A stretch of 64,000 bases of DNA from Colimorpha_A sp045543555 (GTDB lineage Bacteria > Bacillota > Clostridia > Oscillospirales > CAG-272), in NCBI GenBank assembly GCA_045543555.1, contig JAZQMQ010000024.1:1-64000 (forward strand), given 5' to 3'. Each line of letters begins with the position of its first letter. Positions within the stretch are counted from its first letter, which is position 1. Of the stretch, positions 51,616 through 60,687 are shown in pieces. The translations under genes and the position numbers were made by a program. The notes below the pieces were generated by a model, which did not search any database, was not told where the DNA came from, and was given only the letters and a program-made list of their open reading frames with translations.

Positions 51616-53889
51616 ATGGAAAACACTTTGTTGATCAATCAAAAGCTTGAAGACTCACAAATTTCGACCATCCGTTCTCTTGGGGATGAAAATTCCCCCG
51701 TTCTACTTGCCGTAGTTGGCGAGGTGTCAAATGAAGCAAGATATAGCACGTGCGTGCTACTTGCTACAAGCTCCGAGATCTTTGCATATGATTTCGGAAC
51801 GGGCGAATGCTCAAAGCGTTTTGCCTTTTCCGATATTGAGGAGATCTACAGCAAGCGTATGTACGGTAACGGAATCATGCGCATTAAAACAAAAGACGGT
51901 ACCGTTTACGATCTGTATCGATTTACGTTCAAAATTGCAGCTCTTTGCGATGCGGCTGCTAAATATGTAATCGATATCAGAGATGGTGTCGATCCTAAGG
52001 AAGCTCTCGACGTTATGGACGCGGTATATGAGAAGCTTCTGTCCGTTTGTCCTAAGTGCGGACGCACTCTTTCCGCCCCCGGTGTTCCTTGTGTCCATTG
52101 CATGAACAAGGGCAGGGTATTTAAAATGCTTTGGAGATATATGAAGCCCGAAATGGTGGTATTATCTATTTCGGTGGTCCTCTCTATTCTCACAACGGCA
52201 TTGGGACTAGTTCCTCCGCTTCTTACCAAAACCTTGGTTGACGATATTATTCCAAATCAGAATACCAAAATGCTGACTTACGTTGTCATTGGGCTTGTAT
52301 TGCTGTATGTTACTACGTACCTTATGGCAGGTATTCGCGGTTATATGCTTCGTGTTTCGGGAAATAAGATCGTTGCAAGACTCAGATGCGAGGTTTATGA
52401 AAAGGCGCAGTTTTTGCCGATGCGTTTTTATGATAAAACCTCAACGGGATCCGTTATCAACCGTATAAGCGGTGATACAGCAACTCTACAGGCATTTATG
52501 CTCCGAATAACACAGGAAGTTATCGTTCAGTTCTTCAAGCTTATCGGTATAGTTATCGTTATGCTGTGCATCAACTGGAAGCTGACCCTGTTCTCACTTC
52601 TTCCCGTTCCCCTTGTAGTTATCGGCGCAAGATTTTTCCGTCGCTACATAGCTCCTTTCTACAGACTTATTTGGAGACGTGCTTCGTCTGTAACGTCTGT
52701 ACTTACCGATACTATACCCGGTATCAGAGTAATTAAGTCATTTACTAACGAAAAAAGATCCACTGAACGTTTTGCCGGTACCGTTGAGGAATGGAGAAAG
52801 GTCGATTCCAAGGCAGGTAAGATCCTGAATGCCTATCCCGCAATCGTAAACTGTCTCATAACCTGCGGTGGTGTAGTTATTTGGGCAATGGGCGGAAACA
52901 TGGTTATAAAAGGACTTGCAACAGGTAATACCACCGGACTTTCTGTCGGTCTTCTCGTTTCCTTTATATCTTACGCTTCGATGTTCTATGAGCCGGTAAA
53001 CTTCTTTGCTAACTTCTCCGATTCTCTGCAGAGTGCAATGGCATCCATTGAAAGAATTATGGATATTCTTGATGCAGAGCCCGAGCACGATTTCGGTAAA
53101 GGTAACACTAATGCCGACCTTGCAGGCAGAATCGAGTTCAAGAACGTTAACTACTCCTTTGATAGAACCAACAAGACTCTTAAGGACATAAATCTCACTA
53201 TCGAACCCGGAGATATCGTCGGAATCGTCGGTACTACGGGATCGGGTAAGTCAACACTTATAAACCTGCTCCTACGTTATTACGATCATTATGAGGGACA
53301 GATCCTTGTGGGTGGCGTTGATATCAGAGATATCGACATGCACTATTACAGAAGTAATATCGGATACGTTCAGCAAGAACCTCAGATGTTCCATGATACT
53401 ATCTACAACAATATTGCATACGGCGACAGCAGCTTCTCTGCAGATGAAATAATTAATGCCGCAGACGTTGCAAACGCTCATGAATTTATCGTTCGTCAGC
53501 CCGATGGATATGATTCTGTCCTCGGTGAACGAGGCGTCGGTCTTTCCGGCGGTGAAAAGCAGAGAATTTCCATTGCTCGTGCGATGCTCCGTAACCCCAA
53601 GATACTTGTATTTGACGAGGCAACCGCTGCGGTTGACTCGGAGACCGAGCATCTTATCCAGGAGGCTATCGAGCAGCTTATAAGCGGAAGAACAACGCTT
53701 ATGATAGCTCACCGTCTTTCAACTCTTGCCAAGGCTAATAAGATCGTTGTTATCGACAATGGTGAGATCATAGAGTGCGGTACTCCCGAGGAGCTTATGG
53801 CTCTTGAAGGAAAGTATTTCCGTCTCGTTCAGATTCAGTCTATGTCGGACAAGCTTAACGAAAGCCGTAAGGCAGAAAACTTCTCGTGA
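51616..53889 (+). CDS. ABC exporter (fused permease-ATPase) with N-terminal PH-like/zinc-ribbon extension
   Basis: Type IV exporter half-transporter, 757 aa. About 165 extra N-terminal residues precede the first helix: a beta-rich part, then a zinc ribbon with Cys145, Cys148, Cys159 and Cys162 (CPKCGRTL; PCVHC). Six helices follow to about 480. ATPase: Walker A GTTGSGKST at about 539, signature LSGGEKQ at 643, Walker B ILVFDEATAAVD, H-loop IAHRLST. The start is uncertain: GGGGAG (51584-51589) is 26 bases before the ATG but eight before an in-frame ATT at 51598. The DUF1854 gene follows nine bases later. A related ABC/DUF1854 pair is linked to cyanophycin metabolism in other bacteria; substrate here is unknown. 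Confidence 0.87.
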   Translation: MENTLLINQKLEDSQISTIRSLGDENSPVLLAVVGEVSNEARYSTCVLLATSSEIFAYDFGTGECSKRFAFSDIEEIYSKRMYGNGIMRIKTKDGTVYDLYRFTFKIAALCDAAAKYVIDIRDGVDPKEALDVMDAVYEKLLSVCPKCGRTLSAPGVPCVHCMNKGRVFKMLWRYMKPEMVVLSISVVLSILTTALGLVPPLLTKTLVDDIIPNQNTKMLTYVVIGLVLLYVTTYLMAGIRGYMLRVSGNKIVARLRCEVYEKAQFLPMRFYDKTSTGSVINRISGDTATLQAFMLRITQEVIVQFFKLIGIVIVMLCINWKLTLFSLLPVPLVVIGARFFRRYIAPFYRLIWRRASSVTSVLTDTIPGIRVIKSFTNEKRSTERFAGTVEEWRKVDSKAGKILNAYPAIVNCLITCGGVVIWAMGGNMVIKGLATGNTTGLSVGLLVSFISYASMFYEPVNFFANFSDSLQSAMASIERIMDILDAEPEHDFGKGNTNADLAGRIEFKNVNYSFDRTNKTLKDINLTIEPGDIVGIVGTTGSGKSTLINLLLRYYDHYEGQILVGGVDIRDIDMHYYRSNIGYVQQEPQMFHDTIYNNIAYGDSSFSADEIINAADVANAHEFIVRQPDGYDSVLGERGVGLSGGEKQRISIARAMLRNPKILVFDEATAAVDSETEHLIQEAIEQLISGRTTLMIAHRLSTLAKANKIVVIDNGEIIECGTPEELMALEGKYFRLVQIQSMSDKLNESRKAENFS

Positions 53890-53898
53890 GGTGACATT

Positions 53899-54390
53899 AT
53901 GGGACGTTATTATATTGATAAATACACCGGAACTCTCGAGCGCACCGACCTTTATCTTGTTCGTTTAATTAAAAAGGACGGAACGATAATTGAGGATCTT
54001 GAGCCCAGAATGCTTTTCCCGATCACAAACCACGATATGTACATAACGCTTCTCAACAAAGAAGAAAAAGAGGTCGGATTTGTACGTCAGATGGATGAGA
54101 TCGATGAGCCTTCGCAAAAAGCACTTCTTGAGTGCTTCAGAGAGTACTATATGATTCCTAAGATCACAAAAATACTTGAGTGTGATGTTAAATTCGGCTC
54201 TCTTAAATGGAAGGTTGAGACCGACAGAGGAACTATCAAGTTTACGATCAGAAACAGCCATTCGGATATCAAGCGCCTTCACGGTACAAACAGAATGATC
54301 ATCAGGGATTCCAACGATAACCGTTACGAGATCCCCGATCTTTCAAAGCTTGATGCCCATAGCCAGCGTCTGATTTTCTCGTTTATGTAA
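53899..54390 (+). CDS. DUF1854 domain protein, partner of the ABC exporter
   Basis: 163-aa soluble protein with the DUF1854 pattern: LEPRMLFPITNHDMYITLL, then REYYMIPKITKIL and WKVETDRGTIKF, ending in IPDLSKLDAHSQRLIFSFM. Function unknown. GAGGTGACATT precedes the ATG and spacing to the transporter gene is nine bases, so the two are made together and may form a complex. Confidence 0.88.
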   Translation: MGRYYIDKYTGTLERTDLYLVRLIKKDGTIIEDLEPRMLFPITNHDMYITLLNKEEKEVGFVRQMDEIDEPSQKALLECFREYYMIPKITKILECDVKFGSLKWKVETDRGTIKFTIRNSHSDIKRLHGTNRMIIRDSNDNRYEIPDLSKLDAHSQRLIFSFM

Positions 54391-54394
54391 AAAT

Positions 54395-54439
54395 ATATCC
54401 GCACGGGTACTTGTATCCGTGCGGATATTTTGTTATAAT
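54395..54439 (+). terminator. Terminator of the exporter operon overlapping the nitroreductase promoter
   Basis: Stem ATATCCGCACGG/CCGTGCGGATAT (54395-54406 with 54417-54428) then TTTG. A -35-like TTGTAT (54411-54416) lies in its loop with TATAAT (54434-54439) 17 bases later, so the same DNA ends one unit and starts the next. Confidence 0.75.
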
Positions 54440-54470
54440 ATAGAAAAGTATTGAAAACGGAGATAAATCA

Positions 54471-55058
54471 ATGAACTCAAAAGAGCTGATTGCGTTGCTT
54501 GAAGGCAGAAGAAGCTATAGAAGATTTGATGAGGGAAGGGATATTCCCGATAATGTTGTTAACGATATGATCTATTCTGCAAGGCTTGCTTCAAGTGCAA
54601 TGAACCGCCAGCCGCTGAATTTTATTTACGTGCGTGACCGCGAAACGGTAAATAAAGTATTTGATATTACAGCGTGGGCGGGTGCGATCCCCAATGGAGA
54701 GGGAAGACCCAAAATAGGTCAGCGTCCGACTATGTTTGTAGCAATTATGTCGGTAAAAGAGCTTAAATGCCACTATACTCAGTTTGATGAAGGGCTTGCC
54801 GCGTCAAATCTCACTCTGACCGCATATTCACACGGTGTCGGCTCTTGTATTATCGGAAGTGTAAAGCATAACGAGCTCCGTGAGATTCTGAATATTGGAG
54901 ACGAATTTGATATCAGCTGTGTTATCGCATTCGGCTATCCCACGCACAAAAGCACGATAGTTGACGCGGAAAACGGTAATGTGACGTATTTTCTTGATGA
55001 AAATAAGGACTACATTGTTCCGAAAAGAAAAATTGATGATACAGTAACTGAAATATAA
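54471..55058 (+). CDS. Nitroreductase family protein
   Basis: FMN-dependent oxidoreductase, 195 aa. N-terminal RRSYRRFDEGRDIPD with the FMN-binding Arg pair, SARLASSAMNRQPLNFIYV, and GVGSCIIGSVKHNELREIL. Electron acceptor unknown. ACGGAGATAAATCA precedes the start. Confidence 0.9.
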   Translation: MNSKELIALLEGRRSYRRFDEGRDIPDNVVNDMIYSARLASSAMNRQPLNFIYVRDRETVNKVFDITAWAGAIPNGEGRPKIGQRPTMFVAIMSVKELKCHYTQFDEGLAASNLTLTAYSHGVGSCIIGSVKHNELREILNIGDEFDISCVIAFGYPTHKSTIVDAENGNVTYFLDENKDYIVPKRKIDDTVTEI

Positions 55059-55098
55059 AATAAAAAAGAGGCGTACGCCTCTTTTTTATTTTATATTT
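55051..55098. terminator. 48-base perfect palindrome, bidirectional terminator
   Basis: Left arm 55051-55074 and right arm 55075-55098 are exact reverse complements with no spacer, centred on GCGT/ACGC, with A-rich and T-rich wings. It includes the stop codons of both convergent genes. Confidence 0.93.
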
Positions 55099-56213
55099 AT
55101 CTCAACACCGTTTACTTCAACGATGCCGTCAGCGCGGATCATAATGAATTTCTGACCATTAATAACTCTTGTCTCAACAAGCTCAGATACATCGGATGAC
55201 AGCTTTATAGAAACATCCGCGGTTTTTACCTCGAATTGCTTCACGTTTAGTAAATTGGCAGGTGATACTTCTGCTTTTTCGCCAAAGCTTTCATCAAACT
55301 GTTTTTCAAATTCTCCTACCTTTTCCTCAGATACTCCGCAATCTTTTAAGATGTCGGAAACGGTAGATTTTGTGACAGTTAGAGGCTCGGGATCTTTTGT
55401 TGCTTTATGCTCCTCGATCATCTGACCGATGTGTTCCTGAACTCCTTTGACTACGTCTATGTCGCAGTCCTCCTTAACGGTATCGCGGAACAGATTGGTA
55501 AATAACTGCTTCTGCTCTGCGACCGGCATAGGAGCTGCTCTTCTGAAAATTGCATCTACCAGCTCTGCATTATTTATCTTTATATCACGGTTGTAGAATA
55601 GTGCATTATAAATATTTGTTCTTCTTCCGTCAAATGTTGGGAAGAGAAATCCGCAGGAAGGAGAAGATATGACCCAATCGGGAATATTGTTCTTAATTTG
55701 ATTTTCAGTGAGTCTGTATCCAAGTGTTGACTTTGTCATATCAAGAGGGCAGATTGCGCATACTATGTAGGTATATATTTCGGAGCTGTCCTCCTTCTTG
55801 TTGCCGTCTGATGAATATGAAGGAACGTCATAGCTGTCGGAGCCGAGAATTATAACATAATTTCCTTCGGTGACATAAGAGGCGCGGATGCTTTCTATCA
55901 ATCTTTCGAAAGCCTCATCGTCTCTCAGGGCAGTTGTGCGAAGGGAAGAAAGCATTCTGTGTTCGTCGCTGTCCAAAACCTGCTGATTTGTGAATGCAAC
56001 GTCGGTCAGATTTTTGCGGAGTGAACCGGAGAGAGTTTTTTTCAAAATGTTAAGGATAGCTTGAGCCTCTTCCTCACCGATTAGATTAAGGGATTGATCG
56101 AAACGAGAGATGATCTCCTTTTTCTCATTTATGACCGCACCTCTGATCCTTGATATATTTGTTCTTTCAAATTTAAAGCGTCTTCTTATTTCGCCTAGTT
56201 CTTTTGTGTTCAT
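55086..56213 (-). CDS. DUF4317 family protein
   Basis: 375-aa soluble protein of a family found almost only in Clostridia. Starts MNTKELGEIRRRFKFERTNI and has SPSCGFLFPTFDGRRTNIYN and a helical charged C-terminal third. Function unknown. GAAAGGAAT precedes the ATG at 56213. Confidence 0.88.
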   Translation of the reverse strand: MNTKELGEIRRRFKFERTNISRIRGAVINEKKEIISRFDQSLNLIGEEEAQAILNILKKTLSGSLRKNLTDVAFTNQQVLDSDEHRMLSSLRTTALRDDEAFERLIESIRASYVTEGNYVIILGSDSYDVPSYSSDGNKKEDSSEIYTYIVCAICPLDMTKSTLGYRLTENQIKNNIPDWVISSPSCGFLFPTFDGRRTNIYNALFYNRDIKINNAELVDAIFRRAAPMPVAEQKQLFTNLFRDTVKEDCDIDVVKGVQEHIGQMIEEHKATKDPEPLTVTKSTVSDILKDCGVSEEKVGEFEKQFDESFGEKAEVSPANLLNVKQFEVKTADVSIKLSSDVSELVETRVINGQKFIMIRADGIVEVNGVEINIK

Positions 56214-56281
56214 ATCATTATTCCTTTCGGGTAGTGCTTTATATATTATACCGTATATGTTTTAAAAATACAAGTAAAAAT

Positions 56282-56310
56282 TTACGGCTTCGAAAATTTC
56301 GAAGCCGTAA
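56282..56310 (-). terminator. Terminator of the LytTR-LiaF-like operon
   Basis: Fourteen-base-pair stem (56282-56295 with 56297-56310), followed on the minus strand by ATTTTTAC. Confidence 0.88.
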
Positions 56311-56312
56311 GC

Positions 56313-57110
56313 TTATTCATAGATGATATCGAGCGATCCCAATTCATTCGAGCCTTTGATAAGTATCGAAGGGCCTCCATTTGACGTGTTCTGGGGAGAG
56401 TCTACCGAGCCTAAGCTGTTTCCGACGGCATTTGTTATTGCCCAGTCGGAAGGGACGTGAACATCCATGGAACCGAGGCGGTTGAACACTGTAAGTACAC
56501 CATTTCCTGCGTATTTATCTACGTTTGTGAAATAAATGTCGCACGAGCCCATTTCGTTGGATACCGTTTCGCTTATAAATGTTGTGCAGTCAATATAGAC
56601 CGTCGAACTTGACATGGAGTATTTGTGATGAGACGATCCTTCTTCTTCGTTATTCTCGTTAAATGTTTCCTTTGTTGAGTTGCTTGAATCTGTATTAAAT
56701 TCATTTGTTGAGTTACCAGAATCGGTATCGATATAAAATGATTTATGAAAACGAAATTTCTTTGTTCTCTTTGGTATGAGCATCGAAAAACCGCATTCCA
56801 AAAGTATCGCAACGAGTATAACGATCCAGTTGTCGATTATATTGCTACTATTCAGTGATAGAGCACTTGCAATATGCTTTTCAAAAAGAATAAAAAGGAT
56901 TGCGAGGGGAAGGAATAATTTCGGTATTTTTAGCTTAATAAGATTTGTAATGAACCATACAAGCACGATCGAACCGAAAATTAGAGTGGTGGCAGATATT
57001 CCGTTGAAGAAACCTAACGCAATACCAAGTGCATCAAGGATAATGACTACTGCACAGAGTACAAGCAGTAGTCCCAATGTCGTTTTTTCGTAATTTAAAT
57101 GTTTTTTCAT
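56313..57110 (-). CDS. LiaF-like cell-envelope stress protein
   Basis: 265 aa: four N-terminal helices in pairs (LGLLLVLCAVVIILDALGIA onward), a basic turn, a Ser/Asn/Glu-rich linker with an imperfect tandem repeat (NSTNEFNTDSSNSTKE), and a C-terminal beta-helix-like DUF2154 domain with recurring G-S-[MLV]-D steps (MGSCDIYF, LGSMDVHVP, LGSLDIIY). LiaF proteins modulate cell-envelope stress signalling. Directly coupled to the LytTR gene, suggesting a LytTR-driven rather than LiaRS-driven version. Confidence 0.82.
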   Translation of the reverse strand: MKKHLNYEKTTLGLLLVLCAVVIILDALGIALGFFNGISATTLIFGSIVLVWFITNLIKLKIPKLFLPLAILFILFEKHIASALSLNSSNIIDNWIVILVAILLECGFSMLIPKRTKKFRFHKSFYIDTDSGNSTNEFNTDSSNSTKETFNENNEEEGSSHHKYSMSSSTVYIDCTTFISETVSNEMGSCDIYFTNVDKYAGNGVLTVFNRLGSMDVHVPSDWAITNAVGNSLGSVDSPQNTSNGGPSILIKGSNELGSLDIIYE

Positions 57111-57565
57111 TATCTTAACCTCATTTCGTTCATTTTTTCCATAAATTGCTTATAATAACTTCTTGAAAGGTATGCTTTTTTTGAAGAAGAATCGAAGCGG
57201 ACTTCACTTGCACCGGAAATATTTTTCTTTATGGAATATATTCTTTTGCAGTTTATCAAGCAGGACTTTGATGCACGGCAAAAGATTGTAGGAAGGATCA
57301 TTTCGAGCTCATAGAGCTTGTAGGATGAGAAGAAAATATTACTTTCTGTATGGCAAACTGTTTTACCATCCGAACTTTCGCAAAAAAGTATGTCCTTAAT
57401 CGGTATAAAATACTGCGTATCCGCGGATGTTAGCATAATTGTATCGCCTTTTCCGATTGCGTTTTTTATCAAATCCTCAAGAAAGACAATTCTTTCGTTT
57501 CTTTCTTTACAGCTGATCACTATCTCTTCATCGTCGCTTTGCGATATAACTGTTCTGACCTTCAA
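57110..57565 (-). CDS. LytTR family DNA-binding regulator
   Basis: 151 aa: short N-terminal region without a receiver domain, then a LytTR DNA-binding domain (YFIPIKDILFCESSDGKTV; FCRASKSCLINCKRIYSI). The start is TTG at 57565, seven bases after AAAGGAGG; an ATG two bases earlier is out of frame. Its stop overlaps the ATG of the LiaF-like gene, a common two-gene unit. Confidence 0.87.
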   Translation of the reverse strand: MKVRTVISQSDDEEIVISCKERNERIVFLEDLIKNAIGKGDTIMLTSADTQYFIPIKDILFCESSDGKTVCHTESNIFFSSYKLYELEMILPTIFCRASKSCLINCKRIYSIKKNISGASEVRFDSSSKKAYLSRSYYKQFMEKMNEMRLR

Positions 57566-57781
57566 GCATATCCCTCCTTTATTATCATTTTATCACAAAC
57601 CTAATTTCTTGTAAATATCATTATTCCAACAGGTTAAAAAAACTTCACAACAGGTCAAATAAAGCTGAAAAAATGCATAATAACCATTTTTTATAAAGAA
57701 TTAAAAGCCGCAAAGGACAAATAATATGATTGCGGCACAAAAGCCGCGACGTTGAAGTTATTATAGGGGTTAAAGTTCAAA

Positions 57782-58579
57782 ATGAGAAAAATACTGATAT
57801 TCACTGCCGTTATGATCATTACAGTGTCTGCTATTACAAACGCTTTCGGTGGGGTAACCGCGCAGGATGATAATTGTGCATATAACTGGTATTGTAATAA
57901 ATCTCAAGACGGTATTCAACCGAGGCTTCCTTCGGAATTCAGCTTTATTAAGGATTGCGGCGGATATTATATTGATGATAACGTCGACAATAATGGAGAT
58001 AAAGTGATTTATCTCACCTTTGACTGCGGATACGAAAACGGAAACGTTGAGAGAATTCTTGACACGCTTAAAAGCCATAACGCAAAAGGCGCATTTTTTG
58101 TGTTGGGAAATCTTATCAGGCGTAATACCGATCTTGTTAAAAGAATGGTAGATGACGGACATTTGGTTTGCAATCATACAAGCTCTCATAAAAATATGGC
58201 AAGAGTTTCATCAAAAGAGAATTTTGAAAAAGAGCTGCGCGAGCTTGAAGCTTTAATGAAAGAATATTGTTCCTCATCCTTAGCTCCTTATTACCGCCCA
58301 CCCGAGGGATGCTTCAGCAAACAAAATCTTATCTGGGCTGAGGAAATGGGCTATAAGACGGTTTTCTGGAGCTGTGCTTATGCGGATTGGGATAATAATA
58401 AGCAGATGACCGAGGAAAAAGCACTTGCAATATTGCTTTCGAGGCTTCATAACGGCGAAGTATTGCTTCTTCACCCGACATCAAAGACGAATGCGGATAT
58501 TCTTGATCGCTTTTTGAGCGAGCTTGAAAAAAGGGGCTATCGCTTCGGTACTCTCGATGAGCTTGTTTCTGAAAATTAA
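57782..58579 (+). CDS. PdaA-like polysaccharide deacetylase
   Basis: NodB-homology deacetylase, 265 aa. N-terminal signal/anchor (ILIFTAVMIITVSAI), then YLTFDCGYENGN, metal-binding HTSSHKNM and YYRPPEGCFS. The DCGYEN form is typical of PdaA, which makes muramic delta-lactam of spore cortex, so spore formation is suggested but not shown. A second NodB protein overlaps its end. Confidence 0.87.
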   Translation: MRKILIFTAVMIITVSAITNAFGGVTAQDDNCAYNWYCNKSQDGIQPRLPSEFSFIKDCGGYYIDDNVDNNGDKVIYLTFDCGYENGNVERILDTLKSHNAKGAFFVLGNLIRRNTDLVKRMVDDGHLVCNHTSSHKNMARVSSKENFEKELRELEALMKEYCSSSLAPYYRPPEGCFSKQNLIWAEEMGYKTVFWSCAYADWDNNKQMTEEKALAILLSRLHNGEVLLLHPTSKTNADILDRFLSELEKRGYRFGTLDELVSEN

Positions 58580-59237
58580 CTGTACACTTCTTGCCATAGT
58601 CACATCGTTTCTTTGCGTTTCAACAACAGAAAATAAGGTTCCTTGCCGTAAGCACGTAAATGACGAAATGAAAATTGCACTTACCTTCGATGATGGGCCC
58701 GACAGCAAGACTACCGATGAAATTCTTGATATTCTTGATGAATACGGGATAAAAGCAACCTTTTTTGTCATAGGCAGAAATTGCGAAGAAAACCCCGAGG
58801 TGCTCAAAAGAATAGCAAATAACGGACATGAGATAGGCAATCACACCTATTCACATCCGCATTTGACGGGTCTTAATAAAAACCGTCTAAGTCATGAGGT
58901 GCGGAAGACGGAGGAAATAGTATCAAAAATTACAGGTACAAAAACAAAGCTTTTTCGCCCTCCCGAGGGCGTGTATTCCGAAGTGATAGCACAAACCTGC
59001 GACAGCCTCGGTTATAGGGCAATCCTTTGGAGCGTGGATACAACCGATTGGAGATCGCCCGACGCTGATAAGATCGCGGGAACGGTGATTGATAATGCCA
59101 GCCCCGGTGTGATAATTCTTTGCCACGACTATATTGCAGGGAAAAGTAATACCCCTGCTGCGCTTCGGAAGTTTATTCCTAGTCTTATCGAGCAGGGGTA
59201 TGTATTTGTAACTGTGTCGGAGCTTATAAGCTTATGA
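58557..59237 (+). CDS. NodB-type polysaccharide deacetylase
   Basis: Second deacetylase: short hydrophobic N terminus (CTLLAIVTSFLCVST), then ALTFDDGPDSKTT (catalytic Asp and metal Asp), HTYSHPHLTG with both metal His, LFRPPEGVYS and ILCHDY. 226 aa from the ATG at 58557. No convincing ribosome binding site; overlap with the upstream gene suggests translational coupling. Confidence 0.86.
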   Translation: MSLFLKINCTLLAIVTSFLCVSTTENKVPCRKHVNDEMKIALTFDDGPDSKTTDEILDILDEYGIKATFFVIGRNCEENPEVLKRIANNGHEIGNHTYSHPHLTGLNKNRLSHEVRKTEEIVSKITGTKTKLFRPPEGVYSEVIAQTCDSLGYRAILWSVDTTDWRSPDADKIAGTVIDNASPGVIILCHDYIAGKSNTPAALRKFIPSLIEQGYVFVTVSELISL

Positions 59238-59238
59238 T

Positions 59239-60156
59239 CTATGCTACGGGTCGAATTAGTTTGAGATCCTTACCATCGGTTGAAAAGATTATGTTTCCCG
59301 ATTCGTGAGTTATGTAATAAGGTATCTCCAGCTCTTTAAGCAGGGCGACCACCTCTCTGTGCGGATGACCGTAGGAATTGTCTTTTCCGCAGGAAACGAT
59401 TGCATATGATGGATATACAGCCAAAAGAAACTCTTTTGTGCTTGAGCTTGATGAACCGTGATGTCCGAGCTTCAGTACGTTTGCTTTGAAGGCATTTGCG
59501 GAATGCTTATTGAGCATCAGCTGTTCCGATTCTGCACCCGCATCTCCTGTAAACATGAATGAGGTTTCACCGTAATCCATGCGCAAGACAATACTCATTT
59601 CGTTTTTGTTGTCGGTTTTTTCGACAGGCCCCAAAACCGTGAATTTTGCATTGCCTAAGGATATAACCTCGTTTAATTTTGGGATCTTAAGTGTTATATC
59701 GAGCCTGTCAATTGTCTCAAGAAGTGTCTCAAAGGTTTTTGTGGTATGGGTCATATCAGTCATATAGACCGTATCGGCACCAATTACTTCAAGTATTTTA
59801 GATGCACTTCCAATATGGTCTCCGTCGGGGTGTGTGAGCACCAGATAATCCAATTTTCCTATGTGCACGGATTTTAAATATTCGATTATGACATCGTCCA
59901 TTTTTGAGATCGACGTGTCAATAAGCATTGATTCTCCACTTGGAGCAATGATAAGTATGCTGTCTCCCTGATCTACGTCGAGAAAATGTACTGACAATTC
60001 ACCGTCGGTGAGTGTTGGAGTTCTTGGCTCTTCGAAAAGGTTAACAATGAATGCTTTAGCATCGGGAAATAGCGAGAAGATGAGCACTATGACCGCGAAT
60101 AAGGTCGTTAATAGAGATAGGCCTTTACTATTTCTGCGTTTTTTGCGTCTTGCCAC
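59239..60156 (-). CDS. ComEC/Rec2-type MBL-fold hydrolase
   Basis: Membrane-anchored metallo-beta-lactamase-fold protein like the C-terminal domain of ComEC. One helix (LLTTLFAVIVLIFSLF), then VHFLDVDQGDSILI, LVLTHPDGDHIGSA (HxDGDH metal motif), FMFTGDAG and LKLGHHGSSSS. 305 aa. May degrade DNA or a nucleotide outside the cell; activity unknown. It overlaps the CmpB-type gene by 29 bases. Confidence 0.88.
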   Translation of the reverse strand: MARRKKRRNSKGLSLLTTLFAVIVLIFSLFPDAKAFIVNLFEEPRTPTLTDGELSVHFLDVDQGDSILIIAPSGESMLIDTSISKMDDVIIEYLKSVHIGKLDYLVLTHPDGDHIGSASKILEVIGADTVYMTDMTHTTKTFETLLETIDRLDITLKIPKLNEVISLGNAKFTVLGPVEKTDNKNEMSIVLRMDYGETSFMFTGDAGAESEQLMLNKHSANAFKANVLKLGHHGSSSSSTKEFLLAVYPSYAIVSCGKDNSYGHPHREVVALLKELEIPYYITHESGNIIFSTDGKDLKLIRPVA

Positions 60157-60619
60157 GGTTATTTGCCTCCTTAGTATTGTTTATAAAAAATAAATTTCCG
60201 TCTAGGATCGGAAAAAGATATTTGTCGATCAGATCGCACAAATATAGGGCGGGAATTGCGATTATAAACCAAATAAAACTGAATATAAGGGATATCTGTC
60301 CCAAAAGATTGTAAGGAAGGGTAGAATAGTCCCAAACCTCAAGCTTCAGTATCACGTTAAGAAATATTCCGCTTATGAGCTCGGTCAATGTGATGAATAT
60401 CATACAGACGAGAGCTCGGGTCAAGCGTCTCTCACTTTTGAGAGTTCGGTTTACGTGATAAATAATTATTCCGCATATACCGCCGAGTATGCTCATAGTA
60501 AAGTGTGTACGGGATCGGTAAATAATTTCAAGAACAGGATATATTACAGCACCGAGCGAGAATGCAGTAATATAGCATCTGATCTTTGACGGCGGAATAG
60601 TGCTTTTGAGTCCCTGCAT
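60128..60619 (-). CDS. CmpB-type membrane protein (putative ABC-transporter type IV family)
   Basis: 163-aa protein with about four helices. Conserved pattern YRSRTHFTMSILGGICG and TELISGIFLNVILKLEVWDYS, then LPYNLLGQISL, as in PF06541. Despite the family name a transport role is unproven. The ATG at 60619 follows AAGGAGTTAACACT. Confidence 0.8.
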   Translation of the reverse strand: MQGLKSTIPPSKIRCYITAFSLGAVIYPVLEIIYRSRTHFTMSILGGICGIIIYHVNRTLKSERRLTRALVCMIFITLTELISGIFLNVILKLEVWDYSTLPYNLLGQISLIFSFIWFIIAIPALYLCDLIDKYLFPILDGNLFFINNTKEANNRGKTQKTQK

Positions 60620-60687
60620 AGTGTTAACTCCTTGATGATTTTGTGTATCAAGTGTCGACATATATGCGGGGACTCATTCATTTAAAA

